Shown one piece after another: positions 17,192 through 27,263 of a stretch of DNA of 58,099 nucleotides. This DNA comes from Photobacterium lipolyticum. GTDB taxonomy: Bacteria; Pseudomonadota; Gammaproteobacteria; Enterobacterales; Vibrionaceae. The position numbers and the translations under genes were made by a program. The stretch covers positions 1 through 58,099 of the forward strand of contig NZ_PYMC01000024.1 of the NCBI RefSeq assembly GCF_003026475.1. Reading direction: 5' to 3'. The notes beneath the pieces were generated by a model that saw nothing but the letters and a program-made list of their open reading frames with translations, was not told the origin of the DNA and made no database searches. Numbering within the stretch: position 1 is the first letter of the stretch; each line of letters begins with the position of its first letter.

Positions 17192-17490
17192 GTTGTTACC
17201 TTAAAATACACGCTCACAACACCGATAGACTCCGACATCATCCGTCGGCGTACTGTGTTGACCTGCCGTTATTATAACAGAAAGTCTATCGCTCTCGTTA
17301 CTGCAACATGATGTCATCTGGGGGTATTTAGACTTTTATATGATTATTTCGTGTATCCCCAACCCCCTTGAAAGCTGAATCACGTATTTTGAAATTCACT
17401 GTATTGGGGTTGATTATGATGGAACGAGAAGGCACAGTGCTCTTGGGCTAGCTTGGGTATACAACATCAAATTAAAAAGGAAGTGATACA

Positions 17491-18117
17491 ATGAGTACCA
17501 TATCAGAACAACTGGCAGTCATTAAAATTATTCCTGTCATTGCGATTGACCATGCAGAAGATATCATTCCTTTAGGCAAGGCGCTGGCAGATAACGGCTT
17601 GCCTGCGGCTGAAATTACCTTTCGCTCAGATGCCGCAGCCGAAGCTATTCGCTTACTTCGCGAAGCTCAGCCAGAAATGCTGATTGGTGCCGGTACAGTG
17701 TTAAATCGTGAGCAGGCTATTGCCGCTAAAGATGCCGGGGCAACTTTCATAGTATCGCCCGGTTTCAACCCAAATACAGTCAAGGCCTGCCAAGAAATCG
17801 GTATTGATATCATACCGGGGGTGAATAACCCTTCTACTGTTGAAGCAGCCCTGGAAATGGGGCTGACTACGCTAAAATTCTTCCCTGCTGAAGCCTCTGG
17901 TGGCATCAACATGTTGAAATCGCTGCTTGCGCCATATACACAGGTTCAGTTCATGCCTACAGGCGGCGTGAATAGTCAAAATGTGAAGGATTACCTGGCG
18001 ATTGATCGTGTTTTCGCTTGCGGTGGTACATGGATGGTTGATAAGAAGCTCATCAATGAAGGGCGCTGGGATGAAATCGGCCGCTTAGCACGAGAAGCAG
18101 CAGACTTGGTCAACTGA
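17491..18117 (+). CDS. eda: KDPG/KHG aldolase (Eda)
   Basis: 208 residues. Catalyses 2-keto-3-deoxy-6-phosphogluconate to pyruvate plus glyceraldehyde-3-phosphate, the last step of the Entner-Doudoroff route, and the KHG reaction. The Schiff-base Lys129 (LTTLKFFPAE) and base Glu41 (PAAEITFRS) are visible, with GAGTV, SPGFNP and MPTGGV phosphate-site motifs. Start has AAGGAAG upstream. It stands alone here, without edd, and ends at a strong terminator. Confidence 0.93.
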   Translation: MSTISEQLAVIKIIPVIAIDHAEDIIPLGKALADNGLPAAEITFRSDAAAEAIRLLREAQPEMLIGAGTVLNREQAIAAKDAGATFIVSPGFNPNTVKACQEIGIDIIPGVNNPSTVEAALEMGLTTLKFFPAEASGGINMLKSLLAPYTQVQFMPTGGVNSQNVKDYLAIDRVFACGGTWMVDKKLINEGRWDEIGRLAREAADLVN

Positions 18118-18135
18118 ATTCGTACACTACGATAG

Positions 18136-18162
18136 GGCTTCCAGATGGAAGCCTTTTTTTTT
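18136..18162 (+). terminator. Terminator of eda
   Basis: GGCTTCC-AGAT-GGAAGCC followed by nine T residues. Confidence 0.92.
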
Positions 18163-18361
18163 CCTCAAAATATATGCCCCTAAATATCAAGAATCGGCTG
18201 TTCACTAATGAATATCCCTGATCTTTGTAGCCAAATAGTCAATTAACAACCCTCTCTACTATATGTGTATTCCGCTTAAGCGTTAATTGGATTTATTTAC
18301 AGAACGCAATACTTTGATATATGGCGACGTTGAAAAATGTGAGCCAGGTGTTGCTTGTTTT

Positions 18362-18375
18362 TTGATCTATCTCAA
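18362..18375. promoter_or_regulatory. FNR-like site upstream of nap
   Basis: TTGATCTATCTCAA matches the FNR consensus at 9 of 10 defined positions. Its centre is 28 bp before the NarP-like site, similar in arrangement to the E. coli napF promoter. Confidence 0.55.
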
Positions 18376-18388
18376 TTTGGTATTGCAT

Positions 18389-18404
18389 TACTCCTTTCGG
18401 GGTA
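18389..18404. promoter_or_regulatory. NarP/NarL 7-2-7 site upstream of nap
   Basis: TACTCCT-TT-CGGGGTA: two heptamers in the inverted 7-2-7 layout recognised by NarP, with one mismatch to TACYYMT-N2-AKRRGTA. Confidence 0.6.
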
Positions 18405-18605
18405 TGCATCTTATGGATTATAGGCATAGATTGAGAGTATCCCTATAAAGTATGCGTGGTTAAGTGGCCGGATCGTATTTTGCTTGTGCTTGCTTCATGT
18501 ATCGACATGTTTTTAGGGAAGTTAGTCTCTTAACTCATGTTTTAAAAAAAGAGGAACGGCTCTTAAAAATAGGAGCCCGCGATGTCTGTTTGGGAGGGCT
18601 CATAG

Positions 18606-18866
18606 ATGAGCGATTACCATGTCTGTAGCTTGATTGTGCACGCGTTAGCTGATCAGACTGAATCTGTTAAAAAAGCAATAGAAAATCTGGAAGGGGCAGA
18701 AGTACCTGTAAGCAATGAAGTCGGAAAGATGGTGGTGGTGCTCGAAGGTGATAGCAGAGACGGGTTGGTAGGACGTTTCGAAAAAATAAAAACATTGCCC
18801 GGCGTGCTGGCTGTGACCTTGGTGTACCACCATATGGATGAGCAATCTGATCTTAAGGAAGCGTAA
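18606..18866 (+). CDS. napD: NapD, chaperone for NapA export
   Basis: 86 residues, ferredoxin-like fold family. NapD binds the twin-arginine signal of NapA and holds back export until the molybdenum cofactor is inserted. Motifs: [10 protein letters not shown] at the N-terminus and [13 protein letters not shown] near the C-terminus. GGAGGG precedes the start. One nucleotide separates its stop from napA. It is first in the cluster; no napF or napE precedes it. Confidence 0.9.
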   Translation: MSDYHVCSLIVHALADQTESVKKAIENLEGAEVPVSNEVGKMVVVLEGDSRDGLVGRFEKIKTLPGVLAVTLVYHHMDEQSDLKEA

Positions 18867-18867
18867 A

Positions 18868-21354
18868 ATGACAGTCAGTAGACGTAGTTTCTTAAAGGCT
18901 AATGCAGCAGCAGCGGCAGCTGCGGCGGCAGGCTTAACCTTACCTGTTTCTATTGCCCAAGCTGCCGGTGAAGACAAGGAAGTCAAGTGGGATAAGGCAC
19001 CTTGCCGCTTTTGTGGTACAGGCTGTAGCGTACTTGTCGGTACTCAAAATGGCCGGGTAGTGGCATCCCAGGGCGATCCGGACGCGCCGGTTAATAGAGG
19101 ATTAAACTGTATTAAAGGCTATTTCCTGCCCAAGATCATGTACGGGAAAGATCGTCTTACCCAGCCGCTACTGCGCAAAACCGATGGGGTTTACGATAAA
19201 GAGGGTGAGTTCACGCCAGTGAGCTGGGATGAAGCCTTTGATGTCATGGCGGATAAATATAAGCAGGCATTGAAGGAAAAAGGGCCGACGTCTGTCGGAA
19301 TGTTCGGCTCAGGCCAGTGGACCGTCTGGGAAGGGTATGCGGCTGCCAAGCTGTTTAAAGCCGGTTTCCGTTCAAACAATATTGATCCCAATGCCCGCCA
19401 CTGTATGGCTTCTGCTGTAGTTGGCTTCGCCCGCACCTTCGGCATGGACGAACCGATGGGTTGCTATGACGATTTAGAGCAAGCCGATGCGTTTGTGCTG
19501 TGGGGCTCAAACATGGCAGAGATGCACCCCATCTTGTGGACACGTCTCACCGATCGCCGGTTGTCGTCCGACAAAGTGAAAGTGGCCGTGCTTTCCACCT
19601 TTACCCACCGCAGTTATGAGCTGGCTGATAACCCGATCATCTTCACGCCGCAGACGGATCTGGCGATTCTAAACTTTATAGCCCATTACATTATTTCCAA
19701 CGACAAGGTCAATAAAGCGTTTCTTGGAAAGCATGTCAATATCCGCAAAGGTGAAACGGATATCGGCTATGGCTTGCGTCCGACTCATCCGCTGGAAAAG
19801 GCGGCTAAGAATCCGGGCAGCAAAGAATCAACGCCGATGAGTTTTGAAGAGTACGCCACGTTTGTGTCGACATATACCGCCGAATATACCTCAGAATTGT
19901 CTGGTGTACCGATCGATCAGCTCAATGAGCTAGCCGAGATGTATGCGGATCCTGACATTAAAGTCGTCTCTTACTGGACCATGGGGTTCAACCAGCACAC
20001 CCGCGGCGTTTGGGCCAATAACCTGGTTTATAACATTCACCTGTTAACTGGCAAAATATCGAAGCCCGGTTGTGGTCCCTTCTCCCTGACGGGGCAGCCA
20101 TCGGCATGTGGTACTGCGCGTGAAGTGGGTACCTTTGCCCACCGCCTTCCGGCGGATATGGTGGTGATGAATCCCAAGCACCGTGAAATATGTGAAACCA
20201 AGTGGAATATTCCGGCTGGCACCATTCCGCCGAAACCGGGTTACCATGCTGTTCTCCAGGACAGGATGCTAAAGGATCGCAAGCTCAATGCCTATTGGGT
20301 GATGTGTAACAACAATATGCAGGCCGGACCGAATCTTAATGAAGATCGCCTGCCGGGCTACCGCGATCCTGCGAACTTTATTGTCACCTCCGAACCGTAT
20401 CCCACGGTAACGGCCATGGCTTCAGATCTGATTTTACCGACAGCAATGTGGGTTGAAAAAGAAGGTGCCTATGGTAATGCCGAGCGCCGTACCCAGTTCT
20501 GGCGACAGCAAATCTCCCCGCCGGGAGAAGCGAAATCAGATCTTTGGCAGCTGATGGAATTTTCCAAGCGTTTCAAGGTAGAGGAAGTCTGGCCGGCAGA
20601 GCTGATCGCCAAAAAGCCTGAGCTTAAAGGCAAAACGTTGTTCGATGTGCTGTATAAAAATGGCAATGTCGATGAGTTCAGCCTTGATGAAATTCCAGCC
20701 GATCAGCTGAACGATGAGTCCCGTGATTTTGGCTTCTATGTGCAAAAGGGGCTGTTTGAAGAGTATGCCTACTTTGGTCGGGGCCATGCCCATGATCTGG
20801 CTCCGTTTGATATGTACCACCAGGCACGTGGCTTACGCTGGCCTGTGGTTGATGGCAAAGAAACCTTATGGCGCTATTCAGAAGGTTACGACCCTTATGT
20901 GAACAAAGGAGAGGAATTCGCTTTCTATGGCAAGCCGGATAAAAAAGCAGTGATTTTTGCTCTGCCTTACGAGCCCGCTGCCGAATCACCGGATGATGAA
21001 TATGATCTCTGGCTATCGACCGGGCGGGTACTTGAACACTGGCATACCGGTTCAATGACGCGCCGGGTGCCTGAACTCTATCGTTCATTCCCAGATGCCG
21101 TCGTTTACATGCATCCACTTGATGCGAAAAAACGCGGTCTGCGCCGTGGTGATGCGGTCAAGTTAGTGTCGCGCCGTGGTGAAGTTCTGAGCCACATCGA
21201 GACACGCGGCCGAAACAGAGTGCCACAGGGGTTGGTCTTTATGCCATTTTTTGATGCCGGCCAGTTAACCAACAAGTTAACCCTCGATGCAACGGATCCA
21301 CTTTCAAAAGAAACCGACTTTAAGAAATGTGCGGTGAAAGTGGTTAAGGCATAA
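18868..21354 (+). CDS. napA: Periplasmic nitrate reductase catalytic subunit NapA
   Basis: 828 residues. Reduces nitrate to nitrite in the periplasm using a bis-MGD molybdenum centre and one [4Fe-4S] cluster. The twin-arginine signal SRRSFLK is followed by an unusual run of nine Ala. The cluster ligands are in CRFCGTGC and LNCIKG, and the molybdenum-ligand Cys is in ARHCMAS. Start at 18868 has AAGGAAG upstream; an earlier in-frame ATG would lie inside napD. Confidence 0.96.
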   Translation: MTVSRRSFLKANAAAAAAAAAGLTLPVSIAQAAGEDKEVKWDKAPCRFCGTGCSVLVGTQNGRVVASQGDPDAPVNRGLNCIKGYFLPKIMYGKDRLTQPLLRKTDGVYDKEGEFTPVSWDEAFDVMADKYKQALKEKGPTSVGMFGSGQWTVWEGYAAAKLFKAGFRSNNIDPNARHCMASAVVGFARTFGMDEPMGCYDDLEQADAFVLWGSNMAEMHPILWTRLTDRRLSSDKVKVAVLSTFTHRSYELADNPIIFTPQTDLAILNFIAHYIISNDKVNKAFLGKHVNIRKGETDIGYGLRPTHPLEKAAKNPGSKESTPMSFEEYATFVSTYTAEYTSELSGVPIDQLNELAEMYADPDIKVVSYWTMGFNQHTRGVWANNLVYNIHLLTGKISKPGCGPFSLTGQPSACGTAREVGTFAHRLPADMVVMNPKHREICETKWNIPAGTIPPKPGYHAVLQDRMLKDRKLNAYWVMCNNNMQAGPNLNEDRLPGYRDPANFIVTSEPYPTVTAMASDLILPTAMWVEKEGAYGNAERRTQFWRQQISPPGEAKSDLWQLMEFSKRFKVEEVWPAELIAKKPELKGKTLFDVLYKNGNVDEFSLDEIPADQLNDESRDFGFYVQKGLFEEYAYFGRGHAHDLAPFDMYHQARGLRWPVVDGKETLWRYSEGYDPYVNKGEEFAFYGKPDKKAVIFALPYEPAAESPDDEYDLWLSTGRVLEHWHTGSMTRRVPELYRSFPDAVVYMHPLDAKKRGLRRGDAVKLVSRRGEVLSHIETRGRNRVPQGLVFMPFFDAGQLTNKLTLDATDPLSKETDFKKCAVKVVKA

Positions 21355-21371
21355 CTGACGAGTACAGAACG

Positions 21372-22136
21372 ATGAAGACTCCGCGCTTTAGAACTTCTGA
21401 CAGTCGCAGGCGTTTCTTGCGAGATGCCATGCGAACGGCCATCGGTGCCGGCACTGCAGCAACGGTACTGGGTTTGCAAACCAGGCAAAGCCAGGCTGAT
21501 GTGGGAGTACCAATACGTCCGCCGGGTGCATTAGACGAGCCTGATTTTCTTCAGGCTTGCCTGCGCTGCGGTTTGTGCGTGCAAGCCTGCCCGTATAACA
21601 CATTGAAACTGGCGACGTTGGTGTCGCCGGTGGCTACCGGAACACCGTATTTCACGGCCCGGCAGATACCGTGCGAGATGTGTGAAGACATCCCCTGTGT
21701 TGTGGCTTGCCCAAGTGGTGCACTCGACCCTGCTATGACCGATATTTATCAGTCAAGGATGGGGACAGCCGTTCTGATCGATCATGAGAACTGCCTGAAC
21801 TGGCAGGGTCTGCGTTGTGATGTTTGTCATCGCGTGTGCCCGCTGATTGATGAGGCAATTACCTTAGAGGCTATTCGTAATCAGCGAACCGGCTACCACG
21901 CCAAGTTTATTCCAACTGTGCATACTGACGCCTGTACCGGTTGTGGTAAATGCGAGGAAGCCTGCGTGCTCGACGAAGCGGCGATCAAGGTGGTTCCGAC
22001 GGTACTGGCGAAAGGTCTGATGGGGCAGCATTACCGGTTAGGCTGGGAAGAAAAGGCGGAGCACGGTGGCAGTTTGATCTCTGACGATCTGACGTTGCCT
22101 GTCCGTAAACCCGACAACGCAGGGGGAGGCCAGTAA
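21372..22136 (+). CDS. napG: NapG, Tat-exported ferredoxin-type protein
   Basis: 254 residues. Twin-arginine signal SRRRFLRD, then four [4Fe-4S] binding sets, including [35 protein letters not shown] and [11 protein letters not shown]. NapG works with NapH to pass electrons from the quinol pool toward NapC/NapB. It overlaps napH by one base. Confidence 0.92.
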   Translation: MKTPRFRTSDSRRRFLRDAMRTAIGAGTAATVLGLQTRQSQADVGVPIRPPGALDEPDFLQACLRCGLCVQACPYNTLKLATLVSPVATGTPYFTARQIPCEMCEDIPCVVACPSGALDPAMTDIYQSRMGTAVLIDHENCLNWQGLRCDVCHRVCPLIDEAITLEAIRNQRTGYHAKFIPTVHTDACTGCGKCEEACVLDEAAIKVVPTVLAKGLMGQHYRLGWEEKAEHGGSLISDDLTLPVRKPDNAGGGQ

Positions 22137-23002
22137 TGGCGAAACTCTTTGTGAAAAACCATGCGAAAGATGCCGGACAAGCAGCGGTAAAGACGCTGGG
22201 CTGGTGGAAAGCACATCGCTTTTTGCTGTTGCGTCGTTGTTGTCAGCTGCTGATCATCGGCTTGTTTATGGTTGGGCCGACACTTGGTGTGTTACGGGGT
22301 AACTTATCATCAAGTACGTTGTTTGACACCATACCGATGACCGATCCGCTGATCTTGCTGCAAACCCTGATGGCCGGACATCTGCCAGAGCTTACCGCTC
22401 TGCTCGGTGCGCTTATCGTGGTGGTGTTTTACGCCGTGATCGGGCCGCGTGTGTTCTGCGGCTGGGTTTGCCCCATGAATATAGTGACAGATGCTGCCGC
22501 ATGGCTAAGGCGAAAACTGGGACTTAAGGTCAGTTACAGCTGGCCATCCAGCTTGCGTTACTGGCTGTTGGCGATTCTGCTGCTTGGCAGTGCGATTTCG
22601 GGCACTGTGCTATGGAGCTGGGTTGATCCGGTTGCAGCCTTGCACCGCGGATTAATCTTCGGCATGGGAGCCGGTTGGATCCTGATCGCCTTAGTGTTTG
22701 TGCTTGATCTACTTCTGGTTGAACACGGCTGGTGTGGTCATTTATGTCCGCTGGGGGCGGCTTACGGGGTGATTGGCCGTAAGAGCTTGCTCCGGGTGAC
22801 GGCAACTAACCGTGAAGCATGCAACAAGTGTATGGACTGCTTTAACGTGTGTCCGGAGCCTGAAGTATTGCGACAGCCACTAAAAGAAGGCGATCGCCGG
22901 GTAATGAGTCAAGACTGTATCAGTTGTGGGCGCTGCATCGATGTCTGTTCTGAAAGGGTATTGGAATTTAAAACAAGAATTGGAGCCAAATATGAAGGGT
23001 AA
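22136..23002 (+). CDS. napH: NapH, membrane ferredoxin-type quinol dehydrogenase
   Basis: 288 residues with four membrane helices, two CxxxCP motifs facing the cytoplasm (CGWVCPMN, CGHLCPLG), and two C-terminal [4Fe-4S] motifs (CNKCMDCFNVCP, CISCGRCIDVC). Partner of NapG. Its last 11 nt overlap napB. Confidence 0.92.
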   Translation: MAKLFVKNHAKDAGQAAVKTLGWWKAHRFLLLRRCCQLLIIGLFMVGPTLGVLRGNLSSSTLFDTIPMTDPLILLQTLMAGHLPELTALLGALIVVVFYAVIGPRVFCGWVCPMNIVTDAAAWLRRKLGLKVSYSWPSSLRYWLLAILLLGSAISGTVLWSWVDPVAALHRGLIFGMGAGWILIALVFVLDLLLVEHGWCGHLCPLGAAYGVIGRKSLLRVTATNREACNKCMDCFNVCPEPEVLRQPLKEGDRRVMSQDCISCGRCIDVCSERVLEFKTRIGAKYEG

Positions 23003-23426
23003 GATTGTTGTGTCTGCACTGCTTGCAGCATTTGTTAGCACAGCGGCATTCGCCGAAGTTACCTCGCTGCGCGGCGATCAAAAAATTGGCGAGAGCAATG
23101 AGGTTGTTACTATCAAGCAAGTGCCGAAAAAACAGGATCGTCTGGCGCTTGATTTTGTTAACCAGCCGCCTTTAATCCCGCACTCCACGGATCAGGTTCA
23201 GCTAAACCCGAGTAATAACGGATGTTTAGAGTGCCATGATGTGAATAAGTACCGTAAATCAGGGGCGCCTCGCGTGAGTGCGACTCACTATATGGATCGT
23301 GATAATAAGGTTTTGGGAGACGTTGCACCACGTCGTTACTTCTGTTTGCAATGCCATGTTACACAGGTTGATGCAACACCATTGGTTGAAAATACCTTTC
23401 AGCCTGCTGGTAAATTTGGCGAATAG
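22992..23426 (+). CDS. napB: NapB, dihaem cytochrome c subunit
   Basis: 144 residues with a Sec signal peptide (ends STAAFAE) and two c-haem motifs, CLECH and CLQCH, with the distal haem ligands in PPLIPHS and SATHYMD. It delivers electrons to NapA. The start at 22992 has GGAG upstream and gives a proper signal peptide; a longer reading from 22926 would lie in napH. Confidence 0.93.
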   Translation: MKGKIVVSALLAAFVSTAAFAEVTSLRGDQKIGESNEVVTIKQVPKKQDRLALDFVNQPPLIPHSTDQVQLNPSNNGCLECHDVNKYRKSGAPRVSATHYMDRDNKVLGDVAPRRYFCLQCHVTQVDATPLVENTFQPAGKFGE

Positions 23427-23434
23427 GAGGTTGT

Positions 23435-24031
23435 ATGGGGATTAAGCTGCCCGGTTTTATTCAGCGCTTCTGGATATGGTTCAGAAAACCTAGCCATTTC
23501 GCGATAGGGAGCATACTGACAGTGGGTATTCTGGTTGGGATCATTTTCTGGGGCGGGTTCAATACCGCAATGGAAATGAGCAACCAGGAAGATTTCTGTA
23601 TCAGCTGCCATGAAATGGAAAACAATGTCTACCAGGAGTATGTAGGTACCATTCACTACAACAACCGCAGTGGTGTGCGGGCAACCTGCCCTGACTGCCA
23701 TGTGCCGAAAGAGTGGGCACCGAAAATGGTTCGTAAGATCCAGGCAAGTAAGGAGCTGTATGCTAAGGCATTCGGCATTGTAGATACACCGAAGAAGTTT
23801 GAAGAGCATAGATTTGAAATGGCATCCCGCGAGTGGGAGAGAATGAAGGCAAATGATTCACAGGAATGTCGCAATTGCCATAATTTCGAATATATGGATT
23901 TCACCACCCAGAAGCCGGTTGCTGCCAGGATCCACGATGATGGGGAAAATGAAGGCAAAACATGTATCGACTGCCATAAAGGAATTGCGCATCAGCTACC
24001 GAAGGGGCACAAGATTGACAAAGCGATCTAG
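23435..24031 (+). CDS. napC: NapC, tetrahaem quinol dehydrogenase
   Basis: 198 residues. One N-terminal membrane anchor, then four c-haem motifs: CISCH, CPDCH, CRNCH and CIDCH. Oxidises menaquinol or ubiquinol and feeds NapB. Preceded by AGGAGG, 8 nt after napB. Its presence beside napGH gives two possible quinol routes in one cluster. Confidence 0.94.
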   Translation: MGIKLPGFIQRFWIWFRKPSHFAIGSILTVGILVGIIFWGGFNTAMEMSNQEDFCISCHEMENNVYQEYVGTIHYNNRSGVRATCPDCHVPKEWAPKMVRKIQASKELYAKAFGIVDTPKKFEEHRFEMASREWERMKANDSQECRNCHNFEYMDFTTQKPVAARIHDDGENEGKTCIDCHKGIAHQLPKGHKIDKAI

Positions 24032-24051
24032 TTACGTTTGCTGAAACACCA

Positions 24052-24083
24052 ATCCCCAATTGAGTCATCAGTTGGGGTTTTTT
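24052..24083 (+). terminator. Terminator of the nap operon
   Basis: CCCCAA pairs with TTGGGG, followed by six T. Confidence 0.85.
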
Positions 24084-24183
24084 CGATGGCATATTTTTTT
24101 GTGTGTGATATCTCATGATTTCTTATGTGAAATGGAGGATAATCCACCGGTTTTTTACTTGAAATTATTCTTTAGAGAGAGTC

Positions 24184-24471
24184 ATGAGCAATAATAATTT
24201 TGTTAAAATTTGCTTGAAGAATGGCGTTAAAGACCTTTTTGAAACGCCCGAGGCTGAGGTTGAAGACCTTTTCGAAATACCTGCGCGTGGGATTGAATAC
24301 AATTCAAGTCGAGAGGCTTACATAGATAAAAGTAAGCTTGTTTGGTTTAAGATTGATGAAGTAAAAATGACAATCGCAATGAGCTTTGGTGACATTTGGT
24401 CGACGTTACAATTCCCCGATCACGGTAGTGAATTTCAGCGAATCAAAAGCGAGCTTACAAGACCGTCGTAA
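24184..24471 (+). CDS. Small hypothetical protein, copy A of a local paralogue pair
   Basis: 95 residues, not recognised, soluble and acidic. About 49 of 58 C-terminal residues match the product of 33504-33776 (shared blocks SSREAYI, TIAMSFGD, STLQFPDHG, EFQRIK). Copy A has a short insertion, EAEVEDLFE, that repeats the adjacent DLFE. Preceded by GAGAGAG. The upstream DNA also shares GATGGCATAT and TTCTTTAG with copy B. Confidence 0.7.
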   Translation: MSNNNFVKICLKNGVKDLFETPEAEVEDLFEIPARGIEYNSSREAYIDKSKLVWFKIDEVKMTIAMSFGDIWSTLQFPDHGSEFQRIKSELTRPS

Positions 24472-24488
24472 ATGCTGTTTTATATGCT

Positions 24489-24521
24489 TGATATAGCTCC
24501 CTCATCAACGGAGCTATATCA
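24489..24521. terminator. Hairpin between convergent genes
   Basis: TGATATAGCTCC pairs perfectly with GGAGCTATATCA (12 bp, 9-nt loop) between copy A and carbonic anhydrase. T tracts are weak. Confidence 0.6.
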
Positions 24522-24543
24522 TGACTTACGAAGGTTGCAGACG

Positions 24544-25269
24544 TTATTTCTCGACTACCACACGTGCATTTAACGGTTGTAGTGGACGGTTGTTAGCTCC
24601 CATCGCCTCTTTTAGCATTGAAATTCGTTTTGTCGAAGCAGCCACTGGCTCTTGTAGAACAAACCAGCGTACACCCTCACTGCATGGTGGTGTAGTTAAA
24701 GAACCATTGAAACGGTAGTAATAATCAGTACTCGGCAACAATTCGCTTGGCTTAACTTCGACATCCAGCTCTACTTCATCGTGTTCCGAAGGAATTTCGG
24801 CCAGCAAGTTAGATAAGCTCTTATTGAAGGCAGGATCTGCTTCAAACATTACCGCCACTACAGCCAGGTTACCTTGCTCATTGGCATGAACAAAGTGCGC
24901 TTCAAGTGGGTACTGTTTGTTTTTAATATAGTTCTCTGATGGCGTATGGAAATGGAATTGCTTCAGCTCGAAAGACTTCCCATCAACTAACAGCGTGTTT
25001 AGCCCTTTAACATTCGCCTGTACAGTATGGCCATTGTTGATCAATTCCGTCACTTCACCCTGATATTGGATATTTAGTGGCGCAAGGTCTACTTCAAGAG
25101 GTTGGGTAATGTTAATTGGAGATTGGTTACTTCCCGCTGCACATGTCGGGTAAGTATCTCCCCAGTGCTCTACACCATGCTCGCCTGTATAGCCCCACTT
25201 ACCTTCAGCCAAGGCCGAAGAAGAGAGCAGAAAACCTAACGCTGCAATAGCCAATTGTGTCTTTTTCAT
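24544..25269 (-). CDS. cah: Alpha-class carbonic anhydrase, periplasmic
   Basis: 241 residues with a Sec signal peptide (ends SSSALAE). Interconverts carbon dioxide and bicarbonate. Zinc ligands His106, His108 and His125 are in QFHFHTPSEN and EAHFVH. SPINI, the NNGH segment and LTTPPCSEGV are typical, and Cys43 with the Cys of TPPC probably forms the family disulfide. Stands alone, convergent with copy A. Confidence 0.94.
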   Translation of the reverse strand: MKKTQLAIAALGFLLSSSALAEGKWGYTGEHGVEHWGDTYPTCAAGSNQSPINITQPLEVDLAPLNIQYQGEVTELINNGHTVQANVKGLNTLLVDGKSFELKQFHFHTPSENYIKNKQYPLEAHFVHANEQGNLAVVAVMFEADPAFNKSLSNLLAEIPSEHDEVELDVEVKPSELLPSTDYYYRFNGSLTTPPCSEGVRWFVLQEPVAASTKRISMLKEAMGANNRPLQPLNARVVVEK

Positions 25270-25550
25270 TTTTATACCTTAAGAGTTCAATGTTAAAGCT
25301 CATTATAAACTATGAAAAAAAATGCACCTGTCAACAGATTCCATGCAGCAGCTAGGGGTTTCTTCCATTCAGGCTATATTGTAGCCATTGCTTCAGTGTA
25401 AGTGGGGGTTCTTACTCATCTAGCGATTGAGAGGGTTGAAGGTAAAAGGCAGCAGCTCACCGACATCAACGGGTGAACTTTTCGCACATGCTTTGTAAAT
25501 CAATGCTACCAATCGCGTAAATTGGACAAACGTCGTGATGTGGATTCAAT

Positions 25551-25667
25551 ATGCGCCTAGCTTATGAAGGTGATTTATTTGGCATTGAAGAACAAGGCTT
25601 TTTCTTCAACCGTACCTATGACGTCACTGTGGGTTCATTTTATCTAGCTGCTTCATATAAGTTCTGA
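25551..25667 (+). pseudogene. 3' remnant of an outer-membrane beta-barrel gene
   Basis: 38 codons whose product ends VTVGSFYLAASYKF, the alternating pattern with terminal Phe of outer-membrane porins. A stop lies in frame five codons upstream and no ribosome site is present. A textbook terminator follows 28 nt later, as expected for the end of a real gene that has lost its 5' part. Confidence 0.6.
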
Positions 25668-25695
25668 TCATTTATCAGAACCACTTTTTGGAAAC

Positions 25696-25730
25696 ACAAA
25701 GAAGGCTATCTGAAGATAGCCTTCTTTGTT
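25696..25730 (+). terminator. Strong terminator after the porin remnant
   Basis: ACAAAGAAGGCTATC-TGAA-GATAGCCTTCTTTGT, a 15-bp perfect stem with a 4-nt loop. Confidence 0.85.
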
Positions 25731-25784
25731 ATTACTTCCTTAGCGGTGGACTGACTTAGTAACCACTGATAAAAGGAGTTCACG

Positions 25785-25880
25785 ATGTGCTTTGACGGTT
25801 TAGCCATTAAGGTGTTGAAAGAGCAGTTTGCTCGGAAAATTCCAAATTAGTCGTTAGGATTTTAATGGAATCAAGAGCTT
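25785..25880 (+). pseudogene. Degenerate fragment shared with 33358-33440
   Basis: Encodes DGLAIKVLKEQF and then stops. The other copy encodes DGLVIKALKVQFREM. Both resemble scraps of one transposase-like coding sequence, but I cannot name the family. This fragment opens with AAAGGAG before an ATG, probably by chance. Confidence 0.4.
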
Positions 25881-26066
25881 GAATTGCATAACTATTCATG
25901 GCTTCCAATGGGAAGGTCGGTTCTTCGGTCTGAAAATCGTTGTGTATATTACGAACGTTATAATAAATAGACGTCTAAAAAGACAATTAAGAGTCAATTC
26001 ATACCGCTATTGAACACCGTTCTTTATTAATGTATCCTCTTTTTTTTTTATAAACATATACCTACC

Positions 26067-26942
26067 ATGAATATAGTTAGTACAGCTTTTGAAGCCAACA
26101 GTCATAAAAACAAAGGAAAGTCAAAAGCTATAGTTAAGTGCATCATTCGAACTTTGTTACATTATCCATACATAAAAAAGATGGATGAAAATTTTGCTCG
26201 TGATGAACGGAAAATGCTATTTAAAAAGCAGCCAAATTTCTTAACAAAGTGCATAACGCCTTACTTACGTAATGGTTTCAGTAGAAAAGAAATTATTGAA
26301 ATTTTAATTGGGCACTATGACTGGTTTGAAAACAAATTTTCAACGGATGCGCGTCACCAGATCTATGATGATGTATTGACACTCTACAGACTGGAAATTG
26401 ACGAACAAGACTACCTAATTAACCTGAGTTTTGAGAGAAATTCGAGAAAAGAAGGTGAGCTGACACTTACGCTTACAGACTCGGAAAATAATAAATATTA
26501 TGTGCTCGCGTTTACTGTTATTGATAACGACATTTATGTTGGTTGTATGCAAGGCGGTGCGAATGATAATGGCTTTAGTCGATTATTTACCAAAGCATTT
26601 TATGGCTTGCGTCCAAAATCCTTCATGGTTGAAACATTACGTTTACTTGCTGTTAGTTTAGATATAAAGAATATTTATGCAGTTAAAAATTCAGCGCATG
26701 TATATACTGCAAAACGTTATGGCAAAAAGAGCAAAACGATTAACCTAGATTATGATCGTCTGTGGGAAGAGCATAATGCGGAGTCTCATGATGATTATTT
26801 CTACATGCTGCCGCTTAAATCTGAACGCAGGGCAATGGAAGATATCAAGCGTCCAAAGCGTAAGATGTACCGCGAACGCTACGCTTGGTTAGATAACTAT
26901 GACAAAGCGCTTAAGAATACGCTTGATTGCATCTGTAAGTAA
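26067..26942 (+). CDS. VirK/YbjX family protein (DUF535)
   Basis: 291 residues. Family signs: HYDWFENKFS, the LSFERNSRKEGELTLTL segment, the GCMQGG motif near 168, LRPKSFMVETLRLLA, and a C-terminal PLKSERRAMEDIKRPKRKMYRERYAWLD. Members of this family in enterics (VirK, YbjX/SomA) are linked to virulence-factor processing and resistance to antimicrobial peptides; biochemical function is unknown. No clear Shine-Dalgarno sequence before the ATG. Low GC relative to the flanking operons suggests it belongs to the accessory stretch. Confidence 0.85.
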   Translation: MNIVSTAFEANSHKNKGKSKAIVKCIIRTLLHYPYIKKMDENFARDERKMLFKKQPNFLTKCITPYLRNGFSRKEIIEILIGHYDWFENKFSTDARHQIYDDVLTLYRLEIDEQDYLINLSFERNSRKEGELTLTLTDSENNKYYVLAFTVIDNDIYVGCMQGGANDNGFSRLFTKAFYGLRPKSFMVETLRLLAVSLDIKNIYAVKNSAHVYTAKRYGKKSKTINLDYDRLWEEHNAESHDDYFYMLPLKSERRAMEDIKRPKRKMYRERYAWLDNYDKALKNTLDCICK

Positions 26943-26946
26943 AAAA

Positions 26947-26971
26947 GGCAGTAATGCGAACACTGCCGTTT
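26947..26971 (+). terminator. Terminator after VirK/YbjX gene
   Basis: GGCAGT pairs with ACTGCC, preceded by an A tract and followed by GTTTAT. Weak to moderate. Confidence 0.55.
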
Positions 26972-27263
26972 ATAGCAACCATGTGACGTGTAGAAAGCAT
27001 AAACCGCAAGGAAGCGGTATATAAAGTTGCAAAGATCTCCCTCCGTTTTCGGTTCTGTTTTTTTGTATTCGTGAACAATACGAATGATCCACATATAACG
27101 ACGAATAGTAGTAATGAGTAGCATCTGAAATCAAGCAACCCCTTTATATTGCACAATCTCAGCATGTTGTAGGTTTTTGCTGGATATGTTACGCAAATTT
27201 TAGCATCAAAGTTGGAATTAAAGATCTTAGCTGCTTCTATTTATAGAAAGATAAGGAGGGCAT
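26972..27263. other. Gene-free spacer
   Basis: 292 nt in which I see no supported gene or clear regulatory element. Confidence 0.4.

Larger units (their letters stand above)
18163..18605 (+). promoter_or_regulatory. nap upstream region
   Basis: No gene in about 440 nt. It carries an FNR-like and a NarP-like site, listed separately. A candidate -10 TATAAA follows near 18441. A Shine-Dalgarno GGAGGG precedes napD. Confidence 0.5.
25270..26066. other. Gene-free region with degenerate sequences
   Basis: 797 nt. Holds the presumed promoter of the carbonic anhydrase gene, a porin-like 3' remnant with its terminator, and a short degenerate sequence shared with 33358-33440. Otherwise I see no gene. 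Confidence 0.6.
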
